A stretch of DNA of 64,000 bases from Lysobacter sp. ISL-50 (GCF_018612875.1 NZ_JAGGRI010000003.1:19658-83657); one strand, 5' to 3'. Counted from the first letter of the stretch, positions 40,237 through 48,615 are shown. Numbers and translations are program-made. The notes: generated by a model from the letters alone, not told the origin.

Positions 40237-40668
40237 TTACGGATGATTCGTGAGACCCACTAAGCGGCGCTGGTCCGACCACAGCAACGGCGGGCTGATG
40301 CCCAAGCGGTCGATCTGCACGTCGGGAATGGTGTCGTCCAGGATGCCCGCGACGATCTCAGGCGCGAGCAAGGTGAGGTTGATGATCCGACCGACATAGC
40401 TGTTGTCGGTGGACTCGGTTTCTGCGATTTCCTTCATCGAAGACATCTCGCCCCGTTCCAGCATGGAGCGCCAGCGGACACCTTTGGCGAGGGCGCGTTG
40501 CAACGAGGTCAGTTGCAGGGCCGAGGAAGCCGCATCGCTGTTCGTGGCCTGCCCGTAGCGCCTGCGGCCGGCGCGGCGGCTGATACTCAGCGGCACGATC
40601 ACGGTCAGCGCGCCATCGCTGGTTTGGACGATGCTCGCCGCCCCGGTGACATTTACCGACGCCTTCAT
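40237..40668 (-). CDS. KorB/ParB-like HTH protein accompanying the serine recombinase
   Basis: 143 aa. Residues 50-115 contain LQRALAKGVRWRSMLERGE, MKEIAETESTDNSYVGRIINLTLLAPEIVAGILD, a KorB/ParB-type helix-turn-helix common in small proteins encoded just after COG1961 recombinases. The ATG overlaps the recombinase stop (ATGA), so they are co-translated. It may bind near the attachment site or act as a directionality or copy-control factor; this is inference. Confidence 0.7.
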   Translation of the reverse strand: MKASVNVTGAASIVQTSDGALTVIVPLSISRRAGRRRYGQATNSDAASSALQLTSLQRALAKGVRWRSMLERGEMSSMKEIAETESTDNSYVGRIINLTLLAPEIVAGILDDTIPDVQIDRLGISPPLLWSDQRRLVGLTNHP

Positions 40669-42008
40669 GCGGCGATCTCCTGCCGTGCGAACTCGTCGGC
40701 CAGCGATACCACCCCGTTGGGATGGAACCGAATCTCCATCGCGTCCGGTCGAACCACGATCTTCTCCACCAGCAACCGAACCAACCGATGTTGTTCAGTC
40801 GGGAACAGCGTATCCCAGACTTGATCGAACTGGCGCAGGGCCAACACGATCCGCGCCTCGTCGGCGCCGGGCATTGCCTCGACGGCTTTGGGCACGATGG
40901 CGGCCAGCAGTTCCGGGGTGTTGAGCATCTGGCGCACGTACTTCACCACGATGCCTTCCAACTCAGCCGCTGGAAGCCGGGGGAACGTAGACGCCGAGGC
41001 CCCTTCGTGGATGTACGCGGTACTCAGGTAATAGCGGTACATGCGCCCGTTGCGTTTGGTCGTATGGCAGGGCGTCATCGCCCGCCGGTCCGGCCCCTCA
41101 ATCAGTCCCTTCAGCAAGAACGGCACCTTGGTCCTGCTCGCGTTGCCTCGGACCGTCGCATTGCTCGCCAGAATCGCTTGCACCTTGTCCCATACCGCCG
41201 TATCGATGATCGGGGGATGGCATTGAGTGAAGTACTGATCGCAATGTTTCAGCTCACCCAAGTAGGTGCGGTTGTGCAGGATCTTGTGAATCGTGCTCTT
41301 GTCGTGCCGCTGCTGGTCGCGCACACGGCCTTGGCGGGTGGTCCACGCCTTGCTCATGTAGCCCATGCCATTCGCGTCCGTTACCACGGCTTGAATGGAC
41401 TGCGTTTCGATTAGACGCTGAAAGATGAAGCGGACCTGCGCGGCTTCCAGATGGTTGACCGCCAAACGTCGGTCTTTGATGTCATAGCCCAAGGGCGGGA
41501 TGCCGTGCATCCACAATCCCTTTTTTTTGCTCGCCACCATCTTGTCTCGCACGCGATCCACGGCCAGTTCACGCTCGAACTGCGCGAACGTCATCATCAT
41601 GTTCAAGGTCATTCGACCGACCGCGTCCTTGGTGTTGAAGTTCTCCGTGATCGACACTAACGACACCTTATGCTGATCGAACAGATCGATCAGAACGGGG
41701 AAGTCACGCATCGATCGGGTCAAGCGGTCGAGTCGGTAGACCACAACCACATCGATGACGCCGTTGCGGATGTCGGCAAGCAATCGTTGGAGTACGGGCC
41801 GGTTCATGTCGCGAGCGGACACTGCAAGCTCGTCGTAGTCATCGGACACTGGAATCCAGCCATCACTGCGGCGCGCGGCAATGTAGCTCGCACCGGCATC
41901 GCGCTGGGCCTCGACGGAGTTGTACTCGCGCTCCAACCCTTCTTCGTTCGATTTTCGAGCGTAGACGGCGCACCTCAATCGTTTTACATCTGTGGTCGTT
42001 ATCGCCAT
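40665..42008 (-). CDS. Large serine recombinase, probable prophage integrase
   Basis: 447 aa from the ATG at 42,008. The resolvase domain has the nucleophile in YARKSNEEG (Ser20, Arg18), VEAQRDAG, DRLTRSMRDF with the conserved Arg, and the FAQFERELAVDR helix. A recombinase domain (GYDIKDRRLAVN, LHNRTYLGELKHCDQYF) follows. The usual zinc-ribbon Cys pair is lost (KGLIEGPDRRAMTPC), as in other members of this branch. It would catalyse site-specific integration by Ser-phosphodiester exchange. It lies in a six-gene leftward operon with overlapping starts and stops. Confidence 0.85.
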   Translation of the reverse strand: MAITTTDVKRLRCAVYARKSNEEGLEREYNSVEAQRDAGASYIAARRSDGWIPVSDDYDELAVSARDMNRPVLQRLLADIRNGVIDVVVVYRLDRLTRSMRDFPVLIDLFDQHKVSLVSITENFNTKDAVGRMTLNMMMTFAQFERELAVDRVRDKMVASKKKGLWMHGIPPLGYDIKDRRLAVNHLEAAQVRFIFQRLIETQSIQAVVTDANGMGYMSKAWTTRQGRVRDQQRHDKSTIHKILHNRTYLGELKHCDQYFTQCHPPIIDTAVWDKVQAILASNATVRGNASRTKVPFLLKGLIEGPDRRAMTPCHTTKRNGRMYRYYLSTAYIHEGASASTFPRLPAAELEGIVVKYVRQMLNTPELLAAIVPKAVEAMPGADEARIVLALRQFDQVWDTLFPTEQHRLVRLLVEKIVVRPDAMEIRFHPNGVVSLADEFARQEIAA

Positions 42009-42367
42009 TGGTCTGAACCCACCAGCATCGCGGTCCCAACACATGCATTTATAGCCACAACGTGGTCGGGGTCGAAGACCGCCAGTAACCTATGCGCATC
42101 TGCAGTGGAAGCCACTAGTTCAGACCATTCGCTGATTACGACACAGTCGAAGTGTTCTTGCTGAACTGCATGCAGTAGACGTTGCAGCTCCGGCCGGTCC
42201 CATCGATCGCAGTGGTGTCCCTGGTCGACGAACAATGTCGCAGATTGGCTGGCGCCCATTTGCGCCATCGCCTTTTCCGCTAGTTTTCGCTGAAAGACGA
42301 GTTCCTCGGTATCTTGATTCGGTGTGTAGCAGTACACCGCGAATCGCATATCTTTCATCTCACGCAT
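41999..42367 (-). CDS. Stand-alone resolvase-like N-terminal domain, catalytically degenerate (1)
   Basis: 122 aa: MRFAVYCYTPNQDTEELVFQRKL, LFVDQGHHCDRWDRPELQRLL, FDCVVISEWSELVASTADAHRLLAVF. The order of strands and helices, including DRPELQRLL, is that of the serine-resolvase N-terminal domain. The catalytic Ser is lost (YARxS becomes YCYTP) and DRLxR becomes SELVAS. There is no DNA-binding C-terminus. It overlaps the recombinase start by 10 nt. It could be an inactive partner that modulates recombinase assembly. Confidence 0.65.
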   Translation of the reverse strand: MREMKDMRFAVYCYTPNQDTEELVFQRKLAEKAMAQMGASQSATLFVDQGHHCDRWDRPELQRLLHAVQQEHFDCVVISEWSELVASTADAHRLLAVFDPDHVVAINACVGTAMLVGSDQWR

Positions 42368-42451
42368 GTTGGGCTCCGTTAGCGATGTTGGGTTGGCCGG
42401 GTGGGCACGTACTGAGGAATTGCGTGCGCGGTGATCGCGGGCTAGAAGCGC

Positions 42452-42820
42452 TCATGCGGCGAGCCTCACGACGAGGCCTTCGCGCAAGCGGCATTCGACC
42501 ACCAGCACCCCGTGCTTGCGGAAGAAGCGGGCCAGCATCTGAACGCCGAGTTCCGAGGCGGCCAAGCGGTTCCACCCGGTGACGGCGATGCAATCAATCG
42601 TGCCGCCGGCCGCATCGGCCAGAAGTCGTTGGAACCCGGGCCGCGCGTCACGATCTACGTCCAGCCCGTCGTCGCTGTAGTGCTCAACCTCGACCTCTCC
42701 ACTCGTGCAACGGTCGATCACCTTACGAACGCCTTCGCGTTGATAGGCGATGTAGTCGGCGTCGGTCTGCGCCGACTGGCAATAGATCGCGATACGCAAC
42801 GCGTCATTGATGATGCTCAT
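42452..42820 (-). CDS. Stand-alone resolvase-like N-terminal domain, catalytically degenerate (2)
   Basis: 122 aa: RIAIYCQSAQTDADYIAYQREGV, EVEHYSDDGLDVDRDARPGFQRLLADA, IDCIAVTGWNRLAASELGVQ, FFRKHGVLVVECRL. This is again a full resolvase catalytic-domain fold without C-terminal domains. Catalytic Arg and Ser positions read Gln and Ala (YARVS becomes YCQSA), while an NRLAAS remnant of DRLSRS remains. The start overlaps the DUF2924 stop (ATGA). With the previous gene it gives two inactive resolvase paralogs before one active recombinase. Confidence 0.65.
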   Translation of the reverse strand: MSIINDALRIAIYCQSAQTDADYIAYQREGVRKVIDRCTSGEVEVEHYSDDGLDVDRDARPGFQRLLADAAGGTIDCIAVTGWNRLAASELGVQMLARFFRKHGVLVVECRLREGLVVRLAA

Positions 42821-43323
42821 GCTTTCTTTCCTTTCTCAGCGCTCGCGCGCAGTCCGAAGAACGCCGGCCCCGACCAACGGGTTCCGGTAATTTCCCTGGC
42901 GATCTTCGACAAGCTGCCGAATCGCCGACCTTCATAGTCAAATTCGCCGCCGGCACGCACGGTCACCCGATGCAGCCGTCCGTTGTATTCGCGCGTCAGC
43001 ACCGTGCCGACCACCGGGGCCGGCGCACTCGCCCGCCGGGTCACCTTGCCGGTTTCCACCAATCGCTTGAGCCGCTGGGTATTGCTGTCCAACAGCGGGT
43101 CGTGGGCGGCGCGGTACGCATCCTCTTGTAGGCGGTGTGCCAGCCGACGAATTGCATAGCGCCGATTGTTCACGCCGGGTGGTTCGCCAAACAGATCCAT
43201 CCACTTCTGCTTAAGCTCGCCCCACGACAGGTGCGGCAAGGCAGCGACCTGCGCGGCCAGCGTGCTCTGGGTATTGCCCTGATCATCCACATCAGCCTCC
43301 ACGGCTCTCCAAGGTGTTGGCAT
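42817..43323 (-). CDS. DUF2924 domain-containing protein
   Basis: 168 aa. It matches DUF2924: LPHLSWGELKQKWMDLFGEPPG, NNRRYAIRRLAHRLQEDAY, GTVLTREYNGRLHRVTVR, FDYEGRRFGSLSKIAREITG. This family is regularly encoded upstream of serine recombinases in prophages and mobile elements; its function is unknown, possibly DNA binding. The start MPTPWRAVEADV at 43,323 was chosen over an upstream codon because of the overlap with the small gene before it. Confidence 0.75.
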   Translation of the reverse strand: MPTPWRAVEADVDDQGNTQSTLAAQVAALPHLSWGELKQKWMDLFGEPPGVNNRRYAIRRLAHRLQEDAYRAAHDPLLDSNTQRLKRLVETGKVTRRASAPAPVVGTVLTREYNGRLHRVTVRAGGEFDYEGRRFGSLSKIAREITGTRWSGPAFFGLRASAEKGKKA

Positions 43324-43483
43324 ACACCCTCGGTTGGCCCGTCTTATCAAGTACAACCGCACGAGAGACCGAAAACATTGGAGACGATTGCGCTGCCTTC
43401 CGACGCATCGATTCGGCGATCAAGGAGGCGATGGCACTGACCCGGCCCTCGATCTGTCGGGTTTGTTCTTGGCTAGGAATCAT
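43292..43483 (-). CDS. Small hypothetical protein (63 aa)
   Basis: MIPSQEQTRQIEGRVSAIASLIAES, then RRKAAQSSPMFSVSRAVVLDK. Amphipathic helix at the N-terminus; no domain recognised. The start overlaps the stop of the preceding 331-aa gene by 4 nt and its end overlaps DUF2924 by 32 nt, which supports it as a real operon member. Confidence 0.5.
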   Translation of the reverse strand: MIPSQEQTRQIEGRVSAIASLIAESMRRKAAQSSPMFSVSRAVVLDKTGQPRVYANTLESRGG

Positions 43484-44475
43484 TTCGCGGTCTCGGCGTC
43501 GTTATAGTCGTGGGGCAGTGCTACTTTGCGAATCGCCACCTCGCCCTGGCTCCAATCGATGAAGCGTGCAATTTCGGGACGACGGCAGATCTGTTTCAGG
43601 CTGGTGTTCTCGCGGCTGTGCCCGGACCGATCGAGCACCCAGCTTTGCTTCGGCCGCTCCTCACCCATGTCGTGGGCTTCGGCGATCGCCAAGACAAAGC
43701 GACACTGCTTGCGGTGCAGCACCAACTCTTGATCTTGCAAACGAAGTCGGGAGCCATCAGGACTGAGCTTGAACCAGCGGCGCTGGCGACCGGCGGCCAC
43801 TGCAAGCGCGTCTACGGGAACCACCGTGTTCGCGAACGTTTCATAGTCGAATTCCAGACCTTCGGCTTCCAGTCTGGCCACGCGCGACAGCGGGATCATC
43901 AAGCGCTGCCCATCGCTCAGCTCGACAGGGAACTCTTCCTTCGTTGTAAGAACGACCTGTCGCCCTGCCAAATCGCGTTCCAGCGCGGCGATGACCGGCT
44001 CCATGTGCGGACTTGCCGTGCATCGCAGCAAATAGACCGTCACGCTCTGCTGTCGGATCGACACCTGCGCCAAGCGCCACAGACGGTTGGGCATTAGAAC
44101 GACCGGCACGGTATCGGACAACCGCTTCGCCAGTTCGCCCGGCAACCACACATGGCGCACCCGCATTTTCATATCCGCTGGCCACACCTCGACCCGGCCG
44201 CCGCACGCCACGCAGACCAACGCATGGTCGTCGTACTCCTGCATCTGGCGCACCGCCATGAGCCCGCACGTTACGCACAGGCTGCGGATTGCGCGTTTCG
44301 CCGGGTACATCGCACCCAACGCGACCAGCTTGGGCTGCAGTGAACTGCCCGTCGCAGACAACAGTTCGTCGGCCGGTTCGTTATCGAACCAGTTCAGGTA
44401 TCTCTTAAGCACAGCAAAGCTTCCCGACCGCGTTTGATCGCGGGTACAAGGCACCGTTCGCGCCGTCGCCGGCAC
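43480..44475 (-). CDS. Hypothetical protein with CxxC pairs, first gene of the recombinase operon
   Basis: 331 aa. LKRYLNWFDNEPADELLSATG, then a possible zinc site (SLCVTCG near residue 66 and VCVACGG near 86), ARLEAEGLEFDYETFAN, and a C-terminal CRRPEIARFIDWSQGEVAIRKV. It is not a recognised family. The first gene in these recombinase operons is usually an uncharacterised protein of this size. A GTG at 44,412 is an alternative start. Confidence 0.6.
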   Translation of the reverse strand: MPATARTVPCTRDQTRSGSFAVLKRYLNWFDNEPADELLSATGSSLQPKLVALGAMYPAKRAIRSLCVTCGLMAVRQMQEYDDHALVCVACGGRVEVWPADMKMRVRHVWLPGELAKRLSDTVPVVLMPNRLWRLAQVSIRQQSVTVYLLRCTASPHMEPVIAALERDLAGRQVVLTTKEEFPVELSDGQRLMIPLSRVARLEAEGLEFDYETFANTVVPVDALAVAAGRQRRWFKLSPDGSRLRLQDQELVLHRKQCRFVLAIAEAHDMGEERPKQSWVLDRSGHSRENTSLKQICRRPEIARFIDWSQGEVAIRKVALPHDYNDAETAK

Positions 44476-44830
44476 GTCAAAAAACTACAGGCGGATCAAT
44501 AGACCGGCGGTGCCGTCATCGACCTAGGTCGTGATATCGCCGGTGATCGGGGTGTTTGATCTGGCCACAGCCCGCTATGACGGCATACGGCGGTTGGAAA
44601 GCGGAACAGAAGGGGGCGCGCAGTCGGCGCGCAGGTACGAGGGTGCTGACGAATCCGTTCATTGGGGGAGGTCCTGCAGAGCCACTTCAGGTGGCGTCTT
44701 TCTTTGAATGAAGATTATCGCGCCGTTCATTGCGTGCGCAATATCACGGCGGCGACTTCGTGCAAATGGCAAGCAAAAACACAGATCTGTTAATTGCGCG
44801 TTTTGCTTGAGCGTGAACGCCAGCAAAAGT

Positions 44831-44892
44831 CTAGCCATTGCTAGCCACTGTCTAGCCTCGGATCTAGCCATTTCTATCTTTCGGTTCTAGCC
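44831..44892. promoter_or_regulatory. Five phased CTAGCC boxes between divergent operons
   Basis: CTAGCC occurs at 44,831, 44,841, 44,852, 44,864 and 44,887, giving spacings of 10, 11, 12 and 23 bp (about one or two helix turns). Four copies extend to CTAGCCA. The block lies in the 480-bp gap between the leftward recombinase operon and the rightward early genes, just ahead of the HTH gene at 44,957. It is a likely operator array for a phage regulator; the binding protein is not known. Confidence 0.6.
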
Positions 44893-44956
44893 AGCTTTGC
44901 GCGACGCTATTCGCCACGACACACACCGTGTCGTCGCACGAACAGGAGTCGCGACA

Positions 44957-45169
44957 GTGAGCATTCCCCATCTATCCACCGAGGAACTCGCCGAGCGCTG
45001 GCGCGTTGCCGCACGTACGGTCAAGCGCTGGCGCAGCGAGGGCATCGGTCCGCGTTCGGTCAAGGTCGCGCGCAGCGTTCGCTATCGTCTGGACGACGTC
45101 GAGCGCTTCGAACGCGGTACTGATACCGCCATGGCACCGCGCGCGAGCAGCGTCGAGGCGAACGCATGA
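44957..45169 (+). CDS. Excisionase/MerR-like HTH protein
   Basis: 70 aa from a GTG at 44,957 preceded by CAGGAG. It reads SIPHLSTEELAERWRVAARTVKRWRSEGIGPRSVKVARSVRYRLDDVERFE, the HTH_17 winged-helix typical of excisionases and phage Cox-like regulators. It is the first rightward gene after the CTAGCC array, so it could bind that array and control both the recombinase operon and early genes. A frame extension to 44,897 has no similarity. Confidence 0.75.
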   Translation: MSIPHLSTEELAERWRVAARTVKRWRSEGIGPRSVKVARSVRYRLDDVERFERGTDTAMAPRASSVEANA

Positions 45170-45636
45170 TGCTGCTGGAGCACTGTATTTCGCGGCCGGC
45201 ATCGGAGTTGGCGGACTACCCGCCCGAGGTGCTGTTCGATCTCAAGAAGCAGGCGGCCGATGGTCTCGCGACTGCGAAGGCGAACGCCGAGCTTGTCGAT
45301 CGCGCGCTCGATCTTCGCTATAGCCGCACCGCCGCATCTGCGCGCATCGCGGCCGGCAAGGACACCGGCTCGGTGACGTTCGCCGATGGCGCGATTCGCG
45401 TCAGCGTCGAGCTGCCGAAGAAAATCGAGTGGGACCAAACCAAGCTCGCGCGCATCGTGGAGCGCATTCGCGCCGCGGGCGAAGACCCGACCGAATTCGT
45501 GGAGGTCAGTTACCGCATCAGCGAATCGAAGTACAGCGCGTGGCCCGCTTCGATGCGCTCGCCGTTCGACGCCGCCCGCACCTTGAAGATCGGCAAGCCC
45601 ACATTCCGACTGTCGTTGCCGGTGGGTGCAGCGTGA
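45166..45636 (+). CDS. Hypothetical phage protein (156 aa)
   Basis: It has MMLLEHCISRPASELADYPPEVLFDLKKQAADGL with a coiled helix to residue 45, followed by a beta-rich domain (VTFADGAIRVSVELPKKIEW, FVEVSYRISESKYSAWPASM, LKIGKPTFRLSLPVG). The start overlaps the HTH gene stop (ATGA). Proteins with this helix-then-strand layout are common near recombination genes of Proteobacteria phages; no function is known. Confidence 0.65.
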   Translation: MMLLEHCISRPASELADYPPEVLFDLKKQAADGLATAKANAELVDRALDLRYSRTAASARIAAGKDTGSVTFADGAIRVSVELPKKIEWDQTKLARIVERIRAAGEDPTEFVEVSYRISESKYSAWPASMRSPFDAARTLKIGKPTFRLSLPVGAA

Positions 45637-45718
45637 CCATCATCACAATTTCTAGTTGCATTACCCGGCATCGGACACCCGCCCGCACCTCGCCGCCGAA
45701 ACGTCCGGGGGGCCGCTG

Positions 45719-46546
45719 ATGCCGTTGCCGATCATCACCGCCGATCAGCGTCTGGCCGAGGTCCGCGGCGTCAAAGGTGTGCTCGTCGGTAGTTGGGGCC
45801 TGGGCAAGACGTTCCAGCTGTGGACGCTGGACCCGGCGACGACCCTGTTCGTGGATATCGAGGCCGGCGACCTGGCGGTCAAGAGCTGGCCTGGCGATAG
45901 CTTGCGCCCACGGACATGGGAGGACTGCCGCGACATCGCCGTCCTGCTCGGCGGCCCGAACCCGGCGCTGCGCGAAGGTCAGTCGTTTAGTCAGTGGCAC
46001 TACGAGAGCGCCACCGAGCGCTACGGCGATGCGGCCGAGCTGGCGAAGTACCGCACCGTCTTCATCGACTCGATCACCGTCGCCGGTCGCCTGTGCTTCC
46101 AATGGTGCAAGGGACAGCCGCAAGCGTTCTCGGAGAAAAACAACAAGCCCGATGTCCGCGGCGCGTACGGGCTGCTCGGCCAGGAGATGGTCGCGTGGCT
46201 GACCCACATCCAACACACCCGCACTAAGCACATCTGGTTCGTCGGCATCCTTGATGAGCGCACCGACGAGTTCAACCGTCGTTACTACGAGCTGCAGATC
46301 GACGGCTCCAAGACCGGTTTGGAACTTCCCGGCATCGTCGATGAAGTGATCACGCTGGCCGAGATCAAACCGGCCGATGGCGAACCGTACCGCGCGTTTG
46401 TGTGCCAGACCGGCAATCCCTGGGGGTTTCCCGCCAAGGACCGCTCTGGCCGGCTCGACATGGTCGAGCCCCCAAACCTCGGACAGCTCATGCGCAAGCT
46501 CGGCGCGCCCGAAGCGGCGGCGCCTAACCCACCTTCCTTTCATTAA
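45719..46546 (+). CDS. Sak4-like phage recombinase (RecA-fold ATPase)
   Basis: 275 aa. Walker A GSWGLGKT (residues 24-31), Walker B-like YRTVFIDSIT, a KTKHIWFVGILD strand, and ELQIDGSKTGLELPGIVDEV resembling the L2 region of Sak4 proteins. Sak4 ATPases anneal or exchange strands together with a phage SSB. The following gene fits that partner, and a Cas4-like nuclease comes soon after. Start ATG 45,719 was preferred to an upstream ATG at 45,656. Confidence 0.75.
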   Translation: MPLPIITADQRLAEVRGVKGVLVGSWGLGKTFQLWTLDPATTLFVDIEAGDLAVKSWPGDSLRPRTWEDCRDIAVLLGGPNPALREGQSFSQWHYESATERYGDAAELAKYRTVFIDSITVAGRLCFQWCKGQPQAFSEKNNKPDVRGAYGLLGQEMVAWLTHIQHTRTKHIWFVGILDERTDEFNRRYYELQIDGSKTGLELPGIVDEVITLAEIKPADGEPYRAFVCQTGNPWGFPAKDRSGRLDMVEPPNLGQLMRKLGAPEAAAPNPPSFH

Positions 46547-46558
46547 CTCGGAGTCCGC

Positions 46559-47167
46559 ATGTCGGCCTGGAACAATTTCAACGACGCCGATAGTCCGGCG
46601 TTCTCGCTCATCCCGAAGGGCACCTTGGTCAAGGTCCGCATGACCATCAAGCCCGGCGGCTACAACGACCCGAGCCAGGGTTGGCTGCACGGCTGGGCCA
46701 CGCGCGGCGACACCGGGGCGATCTACCTCGCCGGTGAATTCGTCGTGCTGGACGGCAAATATGCGAAACGCAAGCTGTGGTCCCTGATCGGGCTGCACAG
46801 CGTGAACGGTGCGACTTGGGGCCAGATGGGTCGCAGCTTTATCAGGGGCGCGCTCGACTCCGCGTTCGGACTGCATCCCGATGACATCAGCGCGACCGCG
46901 CAGACCCGCCGCTGCATCGAGAGCTTCGCCGATCTGGACGGCTTGGTGTTCGTCGGCAAAGTGGATTGGGACAAGGATCAGCGTGACGGCTCCGACAAAG
47001 CGGTCATCAAAATTCCGATCACGCCCGATCACCCGAGCTACAAGGAGGTCATGGGCGGCATGCCGACCGCGCCGAACGCGGCGATGGCGCCCGCGCGTGT
47101 GCCGCACGCGGCCCAGGTCGCGGCAACGGCCGCCCCGGTCGCCGGTCGCCCGGCGTGGGCGCAGTGA
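46559..47167 (+). CDS. Probable single-stranded DNA-binding partner of Sak4 (phage OB-fold protein)
   Basis: 202 aa. The core is beta-rich (KGTLVKVRMTIKPGGYND, AIYLAGEFVVLDGKYAKRKLWSLIGL, DGLVFVGKVDWDKDQRDG) with a flexible Ala/Pro tail ending GRPAWAQ, as in SSB-like proteins that accompany Sak4. It starts 13 bp after the ATPase gene. Sequence similarity to classical SSB is not evident, so the assignment rests on context and layout. Confidence 0.55.
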   Translation: MSAWNNFNDADSPAFSLIPKGTLVKVRMTIKPGGYNDPSQGWLHGWATRGDTGAIYLAGEFVVLDGKYAKRKLWSLIGLHSVNGATWGQMGRSFIRGALDSAFGLHPDDISATAQTRRCIESFADLDGLVFVGKVDWDKDQRDGSDKAVIKIPITPDHPSYKEVMGGMPTAPNAAMAPARVPHAAQVAATAAPVAGRPAWAQ

Positions 47168-47181
47168 GGCGAACCCAACGC

Positions 47182-47379
47182 ATGACCCGACAGTCGCCCC
47201 TGCAAGAGCGATACCCGAACCGCGAGGGTATCTATACCGAACTGCGCAAACTCTCGGCCGCGGATCTGCACGCCCAGATCCAGCATTTGCTGCAGCAAGC
47301 GCAACAGCACCATGAACACGCCAGGGCGTTGATCGACTACCGCGACCGCGTGGTCGATCAGTCACGTCATGGCCGATGA
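47182..47379 (+). CDS. Small helical phage protein (65 aa)
   Basis: MTRQSPLQERYPNREGIYTE, then LSAADLHAQIQHLLQQAQQHHEHARALIDYRDRV, a long amphipathic Gln/His-rich helix. No domain recognised. It overlaps the next gene by ATGA and follows the SSB-like gene closely. Confidence 0.55.
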   Translation: MTRQSPLQERYPNREGIYTELRKLSAADLHAQIQHLLQQAQQHHEHARALIDYRDRVVDQSRHGR

Positions 47380-47804
47380 CGTGTTGCTGGGCCTGCGGAA
47401 AGCCCGCCCGCGGCTTCGGCCATCTGGATCTGCGCCGCCAGATCGGTGATCCGCGGCGCGCGCCGTATCGATGGGCGTTCTGCTCGACCACCTGCCAGAA
47501 CGCCTTTCACCAACTCTACGACACACGACGCCGGAGTGATCCGGCGTCGATAGAGGAGCTATTGCCTGTGACCCACCCCCTGTCCCACGAAGCACAACGT
47601 GCGTGCCGCCAAGCGCTGGCGTCGGCCGCCGACAACATCGGATGGCACAAGCCCCTAAACAACTACAACCAAGCGCAGGTCATGCAAGTCATCGAAGCCA
47701 TCACCTTGGCCTACGAAGCATCGATTCGCGGACAGACATCGCCGGCTGGCCACAAGGTCGCGCTGCCGCTGGATGGATTCGAGAACGACTCCATCCCTTT
47801 TTGA
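47376..47804 (+). CDS. Zinc-finger phage protein (DUF6511-like)
   Basis: 142 aa. The N-terminal CWACGKPARGFGHLD and YRWAFCSTTCQNAFHQLY form a treble-clef-like Cys4 motif typical of small phage proteins annotated as DUF6511. The C-terminal half is helical (AQRACRQALASAADNIGWHK, MQVIEAITLAYEASIRG). It is probably nucleic-acid binding. Start ATG overlaps the previous stop. Confidence 0.6.
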   Translation: MTCCWACGKPARGFGHLDLRRQIGDPRRAPYRWAFCSTTCQNAFHQLYDTRRRSDPASIEELLPVTHPLSHEAQRACRQALASAADNIGWHKPLNNYNQAQVMQVIEAITLAYEASIRGQTSPAGHKVALPLDGFENDSIPF

Positions 47805-47856
47805 GTTTTGGCATTGCCATTTTTTTTTGGCATTCGCCACTTTAGCGACCGAAACT

Positions 47857-48606
47857 ATGCTTGATTTCAACACGCACGACGTATCCGAACAGGTCGGCGC
47901 GCTCGTCGATTCCGCAATGGAACGCGAGGCGGCGTTGTTGCCGCCGCGTGCCTACCTGGGCGCATCGAGCCTCGGCGAAGACTGCGCGCGCCGATTGCAG
48001 TTCCAATACTTCGACGCGCCCAAAGACCTCGGTCGGCACTTCCCCGGTCGGGTACTCCGCGTGTTCGCACGCGGCCACCGCGTCGAGGACTGGATGGCCG
48101 ACTGGCTGCGGCTGGCCGGTTTCGAGCTGCGCACGCGCAACGACCAAGGCGAGCAGTTCGGCTTCGCCGCTGCTGCCGGGCGCGTTCGCGGCCACGCAGA
48201 TGGCGTGATCGTCGCCGGCCCCAGCGGTTTTCAATACCCGATGCTCTGGGAAAACAAAGCCGTCGGCCTGAAGACGTTCCGCGAGCTGCAGCGAAAGCGG
48301 CTGTTCGCCAGCCGGCCGGTCTATGCCACGCAGATCGCGATGTATCAGGCGTACCTGGGTCTGCACGAACACCCGGCGCTGTTCACCGCCATCTGCGCCG
48401 ACGACATGTCGATCTATGCCGAGCGTGTCGTGTTCGATCGGGGCCTGGCGCAGCGCGCGTCCGACCGTGCCGTCGAGATCTTGCGCGCCAGCGATGTCGC
48501 CGAGTTACTGCCCCGCATCACCACCACCCCCACCCATCAAACCTGTCGCCAGTGCCCCTGGCAGGACCGCTGTTGGTCCCTAGCCACCCCCATCACCCAC
48601 CACTGA
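47857..48606 (+). CDS. PD-(D/E)XK exonuclease with predicted 4Fe-4S cluster (Cas4/AddB-like)
   Basis: 249 aa. Catalytic residues: GHADGVIV (D115) and LWENKAV (E132, K134), plus a QIAMYQAYLGL helix as in RecB-like nucleases. Cysteines C43 (GEDCARR) and CRQCPWQDRC (C230, C233, C239) match the split 4Fe-4S pattern of Cas4 and AddB. With the Sak4-like and SSB-like genes upstream it forms a phage recombination module, supplying 5' resection. The start at 47,857 removes a non-homologous stretch. Confidence 0.8.
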   Translation: MLDFNTHDVSEQVGALVDSAMEREAALLPPRAYLGASSLGEDCARRLQFQYFDAPKDLGRHFPGRVLRVFARGHRVEDWMADWLRLAGFELRTRNDQGEQFGFAAAAGRVRGHADGVIVAGPSGFQYPMLWENKAVGLKTFRELQRKRLFASRPVYATQIAMYQAYLGLHEHPALFTAICADDMSIYAERVVFDRGLAQRASDRAVEILRASDVAELLPRITTTPTHQTCRQCPWQDRCWSLATPITHH

Positions 48607-48615
48607 GGTTGCGTC

